A stretch of 64,000 nt of DNA. Source: Halieaceae bacterium (lineage in GTDB: Bacteria; Pseudomonadota; Gammaproteobacteria; Pseudomonadales; Halieaceae). Shown here piece by piece: positions 26,812 to 40,199 of the stretch; within the stretch, counting starts at the first letter, position 1, and each line of letters opens with the position of its first letter. A program made the translations under genes and the position numbers. The notes under the pieces were generated by a model. It did no database searches, was not told where the DNA came from, and saw nothing but the letters and a program-made list of their open reading frames with translations. The stretch lies in the NCBI GenBank assembly GCA_902631395.1, contig CACOYM010000001.1, positions 186,001 to 250,000 of the forward strand, written 5' to 3'.

Positions 26812-27741
26812 GTGGCAACGAGAAGAATCCTTTCTATAGATGGTGGCGGCATCCGCGGGATTATTCCTGCGATGGTAGTGGCGCACCTAGAGAGACAAAC
26901 TTGCACTCCAGCACGGGATCTATTTGATTTGATAGTTGGGACGTCTAGCGGTGGGATCACTGCACTTGGTTTATCGCTCCCCGGACCGGGCAGGCCATTC
27001 CGCTACGCCGCACGTCGATTAGTGCGGCTTTTTGATAACCAAGGGAAACACATTTTTGAACGATCGCTTTGGAGAAAGGTGAGGTCTGTAGGGGGAGTGT
27101 TGGAAGGTAGCTATTCCCATGAGGTTCTGGAGGGTGTGCTGAGAAAGCATTTCGGAACGTCTACCTTAGGAGAGTGCTCAGTTCCGACGATGGTGACAGC
27201 TTACGATATTAGAAACCGTAAGACTGTGTTTTTGAAGAGTTGGTCGTCAAAATATTCAAAGATTACGTGTGCGTCGGCTGCCCGTGCTACTTCAGCCGCC
27301 CCCACTTTTTTTGAGCCAGCGGAGCTTGCTTGGGGTGGTTCAACTAGATTGTTGATTGATGGCGCGATTTTTATCAACTCACCGGCAGTTTCTGCTTATG
27401 CAGAAGCATGTGCATTGTATCCTGGCGACGCAATTAAACTTTTATCTCTTGGCACAGGCGAAGTCACCGAGTCCGTTGATGCCAATGCAACCGCCTCCGA
27501 GAGTAATGCACGTATAGTCATGACTCTTTTAGACTCGATTTTCGACGGTGTCGCAAAAGCTGCCGACAAACAGATGATATCTTTTTTAAAGGATCGCTAT
27601 CTTCGAATTCAAACTCGATTGGATCTTGCGAGTGATGACATTGATGACGCATCGAAAAATAATATTGAAGCCCTCAAGCTTTCTGCAAAAGCAATGATTG
27701 AAGAACACAATTCAAGTCTTGAGGCGTTCTTCATAAATTAG
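26812..27741 (+). CDS. patatin-like phospholipase (CapV-like)
   Basis: 309 residues from GTG 26812, preceded by GAGGTAAC. Complete patatin catalytic set: oxyanion loop GGGIRG (11-16), nucleophile Ser45 in GTSSGG, and Asp183 in the DGA motif, with ATSAAPTFFEP between them. The opening ILSIDGGGIRGIIPA and the whole layout resemble CapV-type phospholipases, the membrane-degrading effectors of some CBASS antiphage systems, and also bacterial patatins of general lipid metabolism. No CD-NTase, Cap2/Cap3 or other defence gene is adjacent, so a defence role is only a possibility. No signal peptide: a cytoplasmic enzyme acting on the inner membrane is expected. Confidence 0.88.
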   Translation: MATRRILSIDGGGIRGIIPAMVVAHLERQTCTPARDLFDLIVGTSSGGITALGLSLPGPGRPFRYAARRLVRLFDNQGKHIFERSLWRKVRSVGGVLEGSYSHEVLEGVLRKHFGTSTLGECSVPTMVTAYDIRNRKTVFLKSWSSKYSKITCASAARATSAAPTFFEPAELAWGGSTRLLIDGAIFINSPAVSAYAEACALYPGDAIKLLSLGTGEVTESVDANATASESNARIVMTLLDSIFDGVAKAADKQMISFLKDRYLRIQTRLDLASDDIDDASKNNIEALKLSAKAMIEEHNSSLEAFFIN

Positions 27742-27803
27742 CCTATCAAATTTGCTTCGACATCAACTCTCACATTTCGATAGTACTGCGGTAAGCTAAC
27801 TTC

Positions 27804-28118
27804 ATGAAAAGGCTATTTGTTGTCATCATTTCTCTAATCGTTTCGGGTATTCCTTCGTATCCGCAAGCTATGGATAAAGGTGAATATTATGCTTCCGTAA
27901 GTTCGGTGCAGCACGGACTTGCCCCAGAGTTCCGACGCTTTTTATCAAGCTGTGGAGCCGAAGCCTCCACGATTATAAATTTGCAGGCCGCTGCTGAAGC
28001 TAACGGTTCATTGGAGGACAGTTTGGTCCGTTCTTTTCTGGGGCAAAGCCACTTCGGAAAAAACGTTCTTTATTGCCTTGATGCAAGAATCGAGCGTTTG
28101 GATTTAACTGATGATTGA
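27804..28118 (+). CDS. small exported hypothetical protein
   Basis: 104 residues. Clear signal peptide (MKRLFVVIISLIVSGIPSYPQA, cleavage around residue 22). The ~80-residue mature protein has two cysteines (SSCGAE, LYCLD) that may form a disulfide. No family recognised. It lies 62 bases after the patatin gene on the same strand and could be co-transcribed. Confidence 0.6.
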   Translation: MKRLFVVIISLIVSGIPSYPQAMDKGEYYASVSSVQHGLAPEFRRFLSSCGAEASTIINLQAAAEANGSLEDSLVRSFLGQSHFGKNVLYCLDARIERLDLTDD

Positions 28119-28225
28119 GCGTGGTCGAAACTCGATTACGACTCAACGACTTCTCGCTCTCACAGCTGGTCGGATAGGGTGTGCGGCAGCGATGGATCTG
28201 AGCAAAATAAAGTAACCTTCGCAGC

Positions 28226-29629
28226 ATGCTTGGGCCTGTAGACACCGGGATCATCTTCGTTTACCTGGTACTCCTGATATCTTTAGGAATATTCGCGAGT
28301 CGTCGACAGGATAGTGTCGACGAGTATTTTGTTGCGGGCGGCAAGCTGGGGTCGTTTTCAATTGCCTGTCTGTGGCTGGCTGGCTGGGTCGGTGGCGCGA
28401 CAGTCGTCGGCGGTACGACCAAGGCCTTCGAGTATGGTATTTCCGGCGGCTGGTATACCGCCTGCATGTTCACAGGTTGCCTGTTATTCGGCTTTTTTTT
28501 TGCAGCTCGGGTGAAACGCGAGGGTGATGAACATAATCTACTGACCTACCCAGACTTCATCGAGACGCGCTACGATAGTCGGACGCGAATCGTCGCGACC
28601 ATCACGACCATCCTTGCTTATATCGGTTACGCTGCTGGTCAGCTCGCCGCAGCTGGTGCGGTTCTCAGCACTTTGCTGGGTTGGGATTATTTTTCATCTT
28701 TGCTGCTCGCCAGTGTCATAATTGTCCTCTACACCGCGACAGGCGGTCTCCTTGCCGTAACCTATACGGACTGGGTGCAGATCACCTTACTTCTTGTCGG
28801 CGTGGTAATCGTCGGGATACCCATTTCCATTGCCAACGGGGGCACGGTGGAGGCATTTGCAACGAGCCTTCCGACCGAACACTTCAATCCGATTGGCTGG
28901 GGATTGCCGACCATGTTTGCGTTGGGCGTTTCGATTCCGTTGACGTTTTTTGTCGCGATGGAGGATTACACGAGGATGTTTGCGGCGAGAGACGAAGTCG
29001 TTGCAAAACGCGGTACGTATCTTGCGGCTGCACTGCTGGTACCGCTGGTCATTGGATCGACTTGGCTGGGGCTGACCGCCGCAGTATTGTACCCGGGTGT
29101 CGAGAGTGAAGGAGACATACTGTCCAAGCTGATCATTGACATCTTCCCGGTCGGCTTGAAGGGGCTTTTGTTGGTCGGTCTCTTAGCAGCACTTATGTCC
29201 ACCGCCGATATCTGTATTTTGACGGCCGCGGCAAATGGTAGTCGTGATATCTACCAGCGATACATGAACCCGGATGTCGAGCCAAAGAAACTGTTTCGGA
29301 TTAGCACGGTACTTGCTGCAACTGTTGGCGTAGCCTCCGCACTAATGGCATGGCAGATGCAGGATATAATAGGCATATTGCTGTTGGCATTTACGGTCAA
29401 TGCCGCGGCTTTGTTTGTGCCAACGATAGCGATGGTGACGTTGAAAAGCGTCAACACGGACGCCGCCTTCTGGAGTATCAGTTTCGCGTTGTTCACTGTT
29501 GTCGCCTGGTACGGCGCATCGGCAATGAAACTCGCACCCTTGTTTCAGTGCGACCCGCTCTGGCCCGGCCTTGTCGTTTCAATCGTTATCTTCTCTGCCA
29601 TCAGCCTGAGAGGACGTAAGCAAACATGA
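28226..29629 (+). CDS. sodium:solute symporter (SSS family)
   Basis: 467 residues, about 13 membrane helices. N-terminal DEYFVAGGKLGSFSIACLWLAGWVGG and the middle segment YTATGGLLAVTYTDWVQ are hallmark SSS-family sequences lining the Na+ and substrate path. The substrate cannot be read from sequence. The gene precedes a beta-galactosidase gene by 146 bases on the same strand, so a sugar is a fair guess. The DNA looks more G/C-rich here than in the patatin region before it. Confidence 0.88.
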   Translation: MLGPVDTGIIFVYLVLLISLGIFASRRQDSVDEYFVAGGKLGSFSIACLWLAGWVGGATVVGGTTKAFEYGISGGWYTACMFTGCLLFGFFFAARVKREGDEHNLLTYPDFIETRYDSRTRIVATITTILAYIGYAAGQLAAAGAVLSTLLGWDYFSSLLLASVIIVLYTATGGLLAVTYTDWVQITLLLVGVVIVGIPISIANGGTVEAFATSLPTEHFNPIGWGLPTMFALGVSIPLTFFVAMEDYTRMFAARDEVVAKRGTYLAAALLVPLVIGSTWLGLTAAVLYPGVESEGDILSKLIIDIFPVGLKGLLLVGLLAALMSTADICILTAAANGSRDIYQRYMNPDVEPKKLFRISTVLAATVGVASALMAWQMQDIIGILLLAFTVNAAALFVPTIAMVTLKSVNTDAAFWSISFALFTVVAWYGASAMKLAPLFQCDPLWPGLVVSIVIFSAISLRGRKQT

Positions 29630-29694
29630 TATGTAATGAAACCGCAGATGTTTCCGAGAAAACGGGCGGCGACGCTGCATGTGCGCAGAAGTAG

Positions 29695-34277
<4,583 letters not shown>

Positions 34278-34351
34278 ATCGCTCGAGCGCGGTGCCAGGA
34301 GAAGCAGTTGGTGCGTCTCACAATCACAAGATTGTGAAACTCAATGAAAAT

Positions 34352-35401
34352 TTAATGTGGCTGATTTTGACTCTCATCCAGTGCTCTCTGCAGCGCTGCT
34401 AAATTTTGTTCTACTCGGGCCTTACTCTCGGGGTTTTTGATTCCTTGATTGAGCGACTCAGTTAACGCTGATATGGCACCAGAAAAATCCCCCTGCTTTA
34501 CCAACAAATTAGACAGATTGTTGAGTGTCGCTGTGCTCCGATGACCAATATCGAAAAGCCTCCGATAAACTTGAACTGCTTGGTCGGTGGCGCCCGAGCG
34601 ATAAAAAGCTTCAGCCACTGCTTCCAAGCTGGGTAGCGCGTCCGCGCCAAACTCAAAAGCTGTTATCAGGTAGCGCTTCGCCTTCTCCAGGTCACGGGTG
34701 ACTCTCATATGCGCCATGCCAGCTGATAAATAATCACGAGACGTTGCTTCGTTGGTGGAGATAAGACGCTCTTGAATAGCCAAGTTGCGAAGCACGTGTT
34801 GCCGTGAATTGTTAACTTCGTTCTCATGGTAATGATGGATGGGTACTCCGGAGTCTCCAATCCGGTCAGAGGAAATCGAGTAATCAACTATTTCGTGAAC
34901 TTTGCAAGAGTAGCGAATAGCCGGGTCGTTCCTAAATAATCTTACGATGCGATTCTCCACATATCCTAAATAGTCGCCTGAGAATGTGTCTCGGGACTTC
35001 ACCAGGCGCCAATTTTCAGACCTTACTTCCTCGTCATGGTAAAGACGCTGCGTCATATAGAAACCGTCGTAGGCATCTGTTTTGATGAGCTCTGCGGATT
35101 TCATAAATCCGCTAGGCGACATCAGCTCGTCAGCGTCCAGTACAAGGATCCACGGCTGCGTTGCAAATTTCAGGGCGTAGTTGCGTGCCGCTGAAAAATC
35201 GTCAATCCAAGAGAAAAATTCGGTTTTGTCCGCATATTTTTTGGCGATCTCGACTGTGCGGTCTACTGAGCCGGTGTCTACAACGATTATCTCTTTCACG
35301 TGCGCTCGCGCTGACTGAAGCACTCTCTCAATGCAATGCTCCTCGTCTCTTGCGATCATGCAAAGGGACAAGCTAGGTTTTGTTTCGTCTGAATTATTCA
35401 T
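34352..35401 (-). CDS. family 2 glycosyltransferase with TPR-like C-terminus
   Basis: 349 residues. The GT-A domain begins LSLCMIARDEEHCIERVL and has the VVDTGSVDRT and metal-binding VLDADELMSP motifs, a subgroup of GT2 in which a helical-repeat region follows. Residues ~225-345 are TPR-like (AFYRSGATDQAVQVYRRL, LLVKQGDFSGAISALTES). No membrane segment. It transfers a sugar to an unknown acceptor, perhaps protein or peptide. The start overlaps the end of the upstream hydrolase gene by 8 bases, so the two are co-transcribed. Confidence 0.85.
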   Translation of the reverse strand: MNNSDETKPSLSLCMIARDEEHCIERVLQSARAHVKEIIVVDTGSVDRTVEIAKKYADKTEFFSWIDDFSAARNYALKFATQPWILVLDADELMSPSGFMKSAELIKTDAYDGFYMTQRLYHDEEVRSENWRLVKSRDTFSGDYLGYVENRIVRLFRNDPAIRYSCKVHEIVDYSISSDRIGDSGVPIHHYHENEVNNSRQHVLRNLAIQERLISTNEATSRDYLSAGMAHMRVTRDLEKAKRYLITAFEFGADALPSLEAVAEAFYRSGATDQAVQVYRRLFDIGHRSTATLNNLSNLLVKQGDFSGAISALTESLNQGIKNPESKARVEQNLAALQRALDESQNQPH

Positions 35402-36635
35402 CAGCTATCAGTGCGCCGTAGATCATATTTTTGATTTGGCCGCGGAAGTTGAAAGTGGAGGAGGGAATCAGTTGAGTTAGGAAAATAACGCAGAGATTTT
35501 CTACCGGGTCGACCCAGAATAAGGTAGAGGCCAAACCACCCCAGTAGAAATCACCCTCGCCAACTGTCCCGGATGCCGCGGCGTCGATGGTCGTGGCGAA
35601 TCCTAGACCAAAGCCTACGCCCTCGTTGCTTGTCTCTGAGAACCCTCCTACTGCCATCTGAGCTAAGGATGACTTACCAAGGTGATTGCGCATCATCATA
35701 TCTAGAATAGGGCGTCCGATAACCTGTTGCCCGCGGAACTTGCCCTGATTTAAGAGCATTTCACAGAAGTTAGCGTAGTCAGTAATTGAGCTCAACAGTC
35801 CACCCGCGCCAGAGGGCGCTACTGGCGGAGTGCGGTAGCGGCTGATTTGTGGATCGTCTTGGAGGCTCAGCGATTTGTCCGGTGCACGCTCATAGCAGGC
35901 AGCAAATCGGTCTAGTTTTTCGTGGGGCACGCTGAATGCGGTATCGACCATATCCAAAGGCATGAAAAGTCTCTCTTTTAAAAAGAGCTCAAGGGGTTTG
36001 CCAGACATCACCTCAATGAGGTGGCCACAAACATCGGTGGCAAGTGAATAGCTCCATCGGGACCCAGGTTCGTAAAGTAGGGGCACTAGAGAGAGTCGCT
36101 CGACGAGTTCTTCAAGCGTATCGGTACCGTCTCGAGTGATACCTGCTGCTGCATAAGCTGGATCGACCGGCAGTTCTAGCCCCGGTAAGAATCCCCCGTA
36201 GGTCAATCCAGATGTATGGCAGAGCAAATGTTGAATGGTTATTGGACCTTTGGGTGGCCGAGTGATCATTGAATCACCCGCTCCTTCAACCCAGACGCGG
36301 TGTTGCCGCCAGGATGGGATGAATTTATAGACGGGATCGGTGAGCTGAAAATGGCCTTCCTCAAAAAGCATCATCAATGCAATTGAGGTGATGGGCTTGG
36401 TCATAGAGTAGATGCGAAAGATGGTGTCTTCTCGCATAGGTTTGTCGCGCTCAATATCCATGCGCCCCAGCGCCAAGTTATGAGCTGTGATACCTCTCCG
36501 TATGATACGCAGGTTGCACCCGGCGATCTTTTGCGGTGACACATAACGGTTTGCTAGATGGTTGCTGAGTTTCTCGAGCTTTTCCGGGGCGAACCCTGCT
36601 GCCTCTGGGTCAATCTGCATTGGCGGTTGTGTCAT
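35394..36635 (-). CDS. serine hydrolase, beta-lactamase/esterase fold
   Basis: 413 residues. Class C beta-lactamase-like fold with S77-M-T-K80, Y196-S-L in place of the usual YxN, and the HTSGLTYG block (140-147). Family members include EstB-type esterases, D-aminopeptidases and lactone hydrolases; true beta-lactamase activity is unlikely. No signal peptide is visible, so it is probably cytoplasmic. First gene of a two-gene minus-strand operon with the glycosyltransferase. Confidence 0.88.
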   Translation of the reverse strand: MTQPPMQIDPEAAGFAPEKLEKLSNHLANRYVSPQKIAGCNLRIIRRGITAHNLALGRMDIERDKPMREDTIFRIYSMTKPITSIALMMLFEEGHFQLTDPVYKFIPSWRQHRVWVEGAGDSMITRPPKGPITIQHLLCHTSGLTYGGFLPGLELPVDPAYAAAGITRDGTDTLEELVERLSLVPLLYEPGSRWSYSLATDVCGHLIEVMSGKPLELFLKERLFMPLDMVDTAFSVPHEKLDRFAACYERAPDKSLSLQDDPQISRYRTPPVAPSGAGGLLSSITDYANFCEMLLNQGKFRGQQVIGRPILDMMMRNHLGKSSLAQMAVGGFSETSNEGVGFGLGFATTIDAAASGTVGEGDFYWGGLASTLFWVDPVENLCVIFLTQLIPSSTFNFRGQIKNMIYGALIADE

Positions 36636-36783
36636 GTGGTTGAGATCTCATTGCAGTATGAAGGGGCGCTATCTCGCTGTCTTCGTCAAATCCGAACTTT
36701 TTAGTCCTGAAGGAGCGGTCGAGGTAGGTGTGAAAAGACACCGCCGGACCGCATATAAACGCTGGGTTCAGGAGCCTCCCGTC

Positions 36784-37441
36784 GTGACGGATTACGATTA
36801 TGTACCCATTCCATTGAATGCGCCCGAGAGAATGGCTCACTATGCCGTGATCCGGTGAGCCATTACACATCGTGATTTTATATCTCAACGGAGATCCGCC
36901 ACGAATTTTTCTGGTGCCCCGATTGATCAGGCGGTTATCGAAGCCTGCGCACACACTGAGAGTTCAGCGCCGAGTGATGTGAATCATCAGCCATGGCACT
37001 TTGTGTGTGTGACCGATGCCGTGACCAAACGCATACTTGCGGAGGCAACTGAAGAGGCGGGGAGCGCATGTTAACGCGCTAAAGCGGCCGCTGTGCAGTT
37101 ACACAGCCTCATGAGAATCAGCATCGCTCTTTTAGCCAAGCCTTCAGAAAGCGCAGTGGCTGATTGCTGTCTTTCCTGAGCGCTGCGTGTTTGAAGTTGA
37201 GAGCAGCCGAGAGAACAATAGTGCCGTCGAATCTGTTGGTCTAGCGACAGCGTTATCGACTCAGGCTTGTCGTCAGTCGGGCTTGTCCACACTGACCCAC
37301 ACACCCAACCCGATGAAATTTCTCAATGAGATACTTGAGCGCCCGCAGCACGAGCAGCTCTCTTGTGCTCTTGGTGGTTGGGTACCGGTCATCAGATGTA
37401 CTGATGCCGCGTGCGGCAATTCGGAGGAAGCGTTCATGTGA
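36784..37441 (+). pseudogene. decayed nitroreductase-family gene (iodotyrosine-deiodinase-like)
   Basis: Starts at GTG 36784 (AGGAG upstream), reading TDYDYVPIPL, then an in-frame TGA at 36856-36858. It continues in the same frame with RRSATNFSGAPID and SSAPSDVNHQPWHF, the N-terminal FMN-binding signature of this family, until TAA 37072. The C-terminal part is in the next frame from ~37136: QKAQWLIAVF, ESVGLATAL and GLSTLTHTPNPMKFLNEIL, ending at 37441. Stops near 37112 and 37133 also interrupt it. The total of 658 bases equals a full-length gene (~220 codons), so it has decayed by point stops and small indels rather than large deletion. Not annotatable as a functional protein. Confidence 0.8.
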
Positions 37442-37616
37442 GATCGCTAGTTTTGTGTGATGTGAACTCTCCTTTTCTGCTTTTGCTTCGAATTTTGCTC
37501 CAGAGCCCCGCTGAGGTTTTGCAGTGGAGGATGCGTATTTGCGTTACTTGCTTGCACAATCGCGCCAACGTTTTCAATGGTAACCTGCAATCACACCAAT
37601 CAACGAGGAGCTTCTC

Positions 37617-38009
37617 ATGGGCGAGCCATCGGGCAAACCACCGGAGCAACTGAACGTTTTGGGTTTGCCGATTGAGCTGTGTTGTCAGGATCCAATGACG
37701 GGCTTTTTTCGTGACGGCCACTGCCACACGGGACCACTTGATGCTGGTATGCATACCGTCTGTGCCGAGGTGACCGAGGGGTTTCTGAACTTTTCTGTCG
37801 CAGCGGGCAATGATCTTGTTACACCGATGCCTCAGTCAGGATTTCCAGGGCTGAATGCGGGTGACCGATGGTGCCTGTGTGCGTTGAGATGGTTACAGGC
37901 GTGGGAAGCAGGACATGCTCCGCGACTTTATTTACGGGCGACGCATATTAAGACGCTGGAAGTTGTCTCGCTGGATGTCTTGAAAGAATTTGCCTTGGAC
38001 ATTTCCTAG
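37617..38009 (+). CDS. DUF2237 family protein
   Basis: 130 residues; GAGGAG lies six bases before ATG 37617. The whole length matches the conserved DUF2237 pattern: NVLGLPIELCCQDPMTGFFRDG, HTVCAEVTEGFL, GNDLVTPMP, FPGLNAGDRWCLCALRW, then LRATHIKTLEVV. Several conserved cysteines (CC, HC, VC, WCLC) could bind metal or form disulfides. Function unknown. It stands alone downstream of the pseudogene. Confidence 0.88.
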   Translation: MGEPSGKPPEQLNVLGLPIELCCQDPMTGFFRDGHCHTGPLDAGMHTVCAEVTEGFLNFSVAAGNDLVTPMPQSGFPGLNAGDRWCLCALRWLQAWEAGHAPRLYLRATHIKTLEVVSLDVLKEFALDIS

Positions 38010-38744
38010 TGTCTTGTGCTGTGTCAGCGCTGTTTTCAAGGGTACTAGCGTTTGTCTAGTCACTTTGAAATGCGTTCCTCAACGGACATGAAGACGGTTA
38101 TCGCGACGCAGAAAAAAAACGGTGGATCATATTCAGACAGCAGGCTCTCGTAACGCTCCTCCGTCTGGCGCTCGCATCGTTTCAGCAGCAATGATGCCAA
38201 CAGCAATGTAGGTTAAAGAAGCGGTCAATTACCTGGGTAGGGTCGATCGAGACCAAAAACTTCGTGGCTGCTGGTGCAGCCGCTACTCACTCGCTGCTAA
38301 TTCCTACTTGTAATCCACTCCAGGTGATGGCCCATTGCGGAAAATCAGATGGCGCAGTGAGCGGCATTTCGGCAACAAGTTGGTGCAGTGCGCCACCAAA
38401 AAAAACTCACTACCAGTGGCGGTCTGGCCCTGTCAAAGCTCCCCAAATCAAGCCACTAATAACCGCAAGGTGACCTCGAGCTATTAATAGCTAAATGGCA
38501 CAACTGCCGAGAAGCATAATTCCATTCAAAAGTAGCGACAGTATTTGATCTGGGATTCCCCGAGGTGATTATGAGTCGTGCTGTTCGAGTACGATCCAAA
38601 CTTCGACTCAGGGCGGAGGCGTTTCGTTATTTCCATAATAACAGGCGAGAGCCGGAGAAAATTTCAAAGCTAATCTATACTGACTTTCGGCCAGACCTCT
38701 GCAAGAGGTGTCAGTGCAGGGTAGGCGCAGATGACTACGTATGC
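38010..38744. other. stretch without an intact gene
   Basis: No intact frame of note on either strand. On the minus strand, short pieces in different frames (ISGLIWGALTGPDRHW, FFGGALHQLVAEMPL and SLTYIAVGIIAAETM, between ~38480 and ~38170) look like remnants of a frameshifted membrane-protein gene. I cannot name the family, and the call is weak. Confidence 0.35.
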
Positions 38745-39488
38745 TTACCAGCCGGAGTTGATGAGTGCCGCTTCTTGCTGCGGTCCCAGTGCTACGTCGG
38801 TCGCGGTTTCGTCAATAAAGCGCGCGACTTGTTCACTGTCGTCAGCGCCGGCGGGGCGATAATGCGTTTCTTGCTTGAGAAACACCTCGCTGCCAACCAC
38901 CTGATTTTCCCAGCTGCCGTCATCACGACAGGCAACACCCCGCCAGTGCGATTCGTCTTGAGCCAGCAGGAACTCACGACACCATCGCCCGTCAGCTGCT
39001 GGGAACGTCAACACGCTCCGGAACTCGCGGCCATTTCCGAGCTGTTCCCATCCACTCGCTCTAGACGAATAGTGCTCCAAAGCAGAGGCCAATGAAGGAT
39101 CCATGGTCATCGGGTTAAAGACGTCTGCTTGCTTCACACTGATCACAAATGCCAAGACCAAGGAAAAGCCTGCCGCTACGGCGACACCGGCTCGGCGTAT
39201 CCAATTCCTCGACAATGGCATCATTGCCACATTGTCCGCTCCCACTAACGCAGCTAGCTGCTCAGGGGCCGGTGCCTCAGCGTTGAATAATGTTTTGAGG
39301 GCTGCATCGTTTGCTTCCATCGCGCTGAGCCGGGCCCGAAGTAAAGCATCATTGCGTAACCGGGTTATCAGCCCGATGGTACGCTCGGCATCCAGTTCAT
39401 TGTCGATATACATTGACAACAGGTGATCATCGTCCACCCGTGTTCCCGCCATATCCACTACGTTTTGACGATCATCAGCCACTCTCAT
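38745..39488 (-). CDS. membrane anti-sigma factor
   Basis: About 247 residues from the ATG at 39488 (MRVADDRQNV); a frame open to 39560 would overlap the sigma gene. The N-terminal cytoplasmic part (VDDDHLLSMYIDNELDAE...RLRNDALLRARLSAME) resembles anti-sigma domains that hold an ECF sigma factor. One membrane helix (AGVAVAAGFSLVLAFVISV) and a ~120-residue periplasmic domain follow, with cysteines in RWCREF and VACRDD. It lies immediately downstream of an ECF sigma gene, which it should inhibit until a periplasmic signal releases it. Confidence 0.82.
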   Translation of the reverse strand: MRVADDRQNVVDMAGTRVDDDHLLSMYIDNELDAERTIGLITRLRNDALLRARLSAMEANDAALKTLFNAEAPAPEQLAALVGADNVAMMPLSRNWIRRAGVAVAAGFSLVLAFVISVKQADVFNPMTMDPSLASALEHYSSRASGWEQLGNGREFRSVLTFPAADGRWCREFLLAQDESHWRGVACRDDGSWENQVVGSEVFLKQETHYRPAGADDSEQVARFIDETATDVALGPQQEAALINSGW

Positions 39489-39540
39489 TATCCTATTCCA
39501 CTGGCCCTTCCCAAGCGGACCAATTATAAATGCGAGAGGC

Positions 39541-40047
39541 CTAGGCCTCTCTCTCTGCACCCCACTCCAAATCTTCTACCAGCGCTTTTCGAGCACGTGC
39601 GACGCGACTCATGATCGTGCCGATTGGTACCTCTAAAAAAGCGGCTGCCTCTGCATAAGAACATCCCTCTACCGCCACCTGCACCAGCGCAGCTCGCTGC
39701 TCTGGGGCTAGCCGCTCGATCGCCGCTGAGACGCGATCTAGTTGAACGGAGTCGTCTGTGATGGCGGAAGTGGTTCCAGCTCCTTCTTCCGCGCCTTCTG
39801 ATTGCGCGTAGCGACTCCGCACATCTCTGGACCGAATCTCATCAATCCACAAATTGCGACATACCCGGTGTGACCACTTGGCCACGTGTGCGTCCTCGGG
39901 CATACCTTTTTCAAGCAAGCGCTCCACTGTGATTTGCAGTAAATCGTCAGCATCTGCAGGATCCGCGGTCAGCGACAAACAAAAGCGCTTCAGTCGAGGC
40001 AGTTCCTCAATAAGTCCTTGCCTTTGTTGGGCGGTTAACATCGCCAT
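39541..40047 (-). CDS. ECF-type RNA polymerase sigma factor
   Basis: 168 residues from the ATG at 40047 (AAGGCAGGT upstream; the frame is open to 40146). Region 2 (LPRLKRFCLSLTADPADADDLLQITVERLLEKG...WSHRVCRNLWIDEIR) and region 4 (LAPEQRAALVQVAVEGCSYAEAAAFLEVPIGTIMSRVARARKAL) are both complete. It directs RNA polymerase to a small regulon. Paired with the anti-sigma gene, and divergent from a subtilase gene starting at 40200, a likely regulon member. Confidence 0.92.
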   Translation of the reverse strand: MAMLTAQQRQGLIEELPRLKRFCLSLTADPADADDLLQITVERLLEKGMPEDAHVAKWSHRVCRNLWIDEIRSRDVRSRYAQSEGAEEGAGTTSAITDDSVQLDRVSAAIERLAPEQRAALVQVAVEGCSYAEAAAFLEVPIGTIMSRVARARKALVEDLEWGAEREA

Positions 40048-40199
40048 AGCACCTGCCTTCCGTAATAATGACGTTTCAACGCTTAATTTATTCCCCGTTT
40101 CGCTTAGAGCATCAGTAGTCTGCGCCACATGGCACAACTTCTGCAATTTGTTCTGCTAGGCGCGTTCCGAGGCACTTCCCTTACGGGTAGACTAGCATC

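Noticed and set aside
26493-26960. 155-codon minus-strand frame at the patatin start
   Set aside because: Its upstream half lies antisense to the conserved GGGIRG and GTSSGG region of the patatin; only the small 48-codon piece from 26639 is even arguable.
35394-36635. Class C beta-lactamase resistance gene
   Set aside because: The S-x-x-K motif is there, but the YxN motif is replaced by YSL and there is no signal peptide; it fits EstB-like esterases better.
36562-36858. 98-codon plus-strand frame read as a gene
   Set aside because: It begins antisense to the serine hydrolase and ends at the first stop inside the nitroreductase pseudogene.
36856-36858. In-frame TGA as a selenocysteine codon
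   Set aside because: Bacterial Sec reading needs a downstream hairpin, and the same gene is also broken by TAA 37072 and a frameshift, so decay explains it better.
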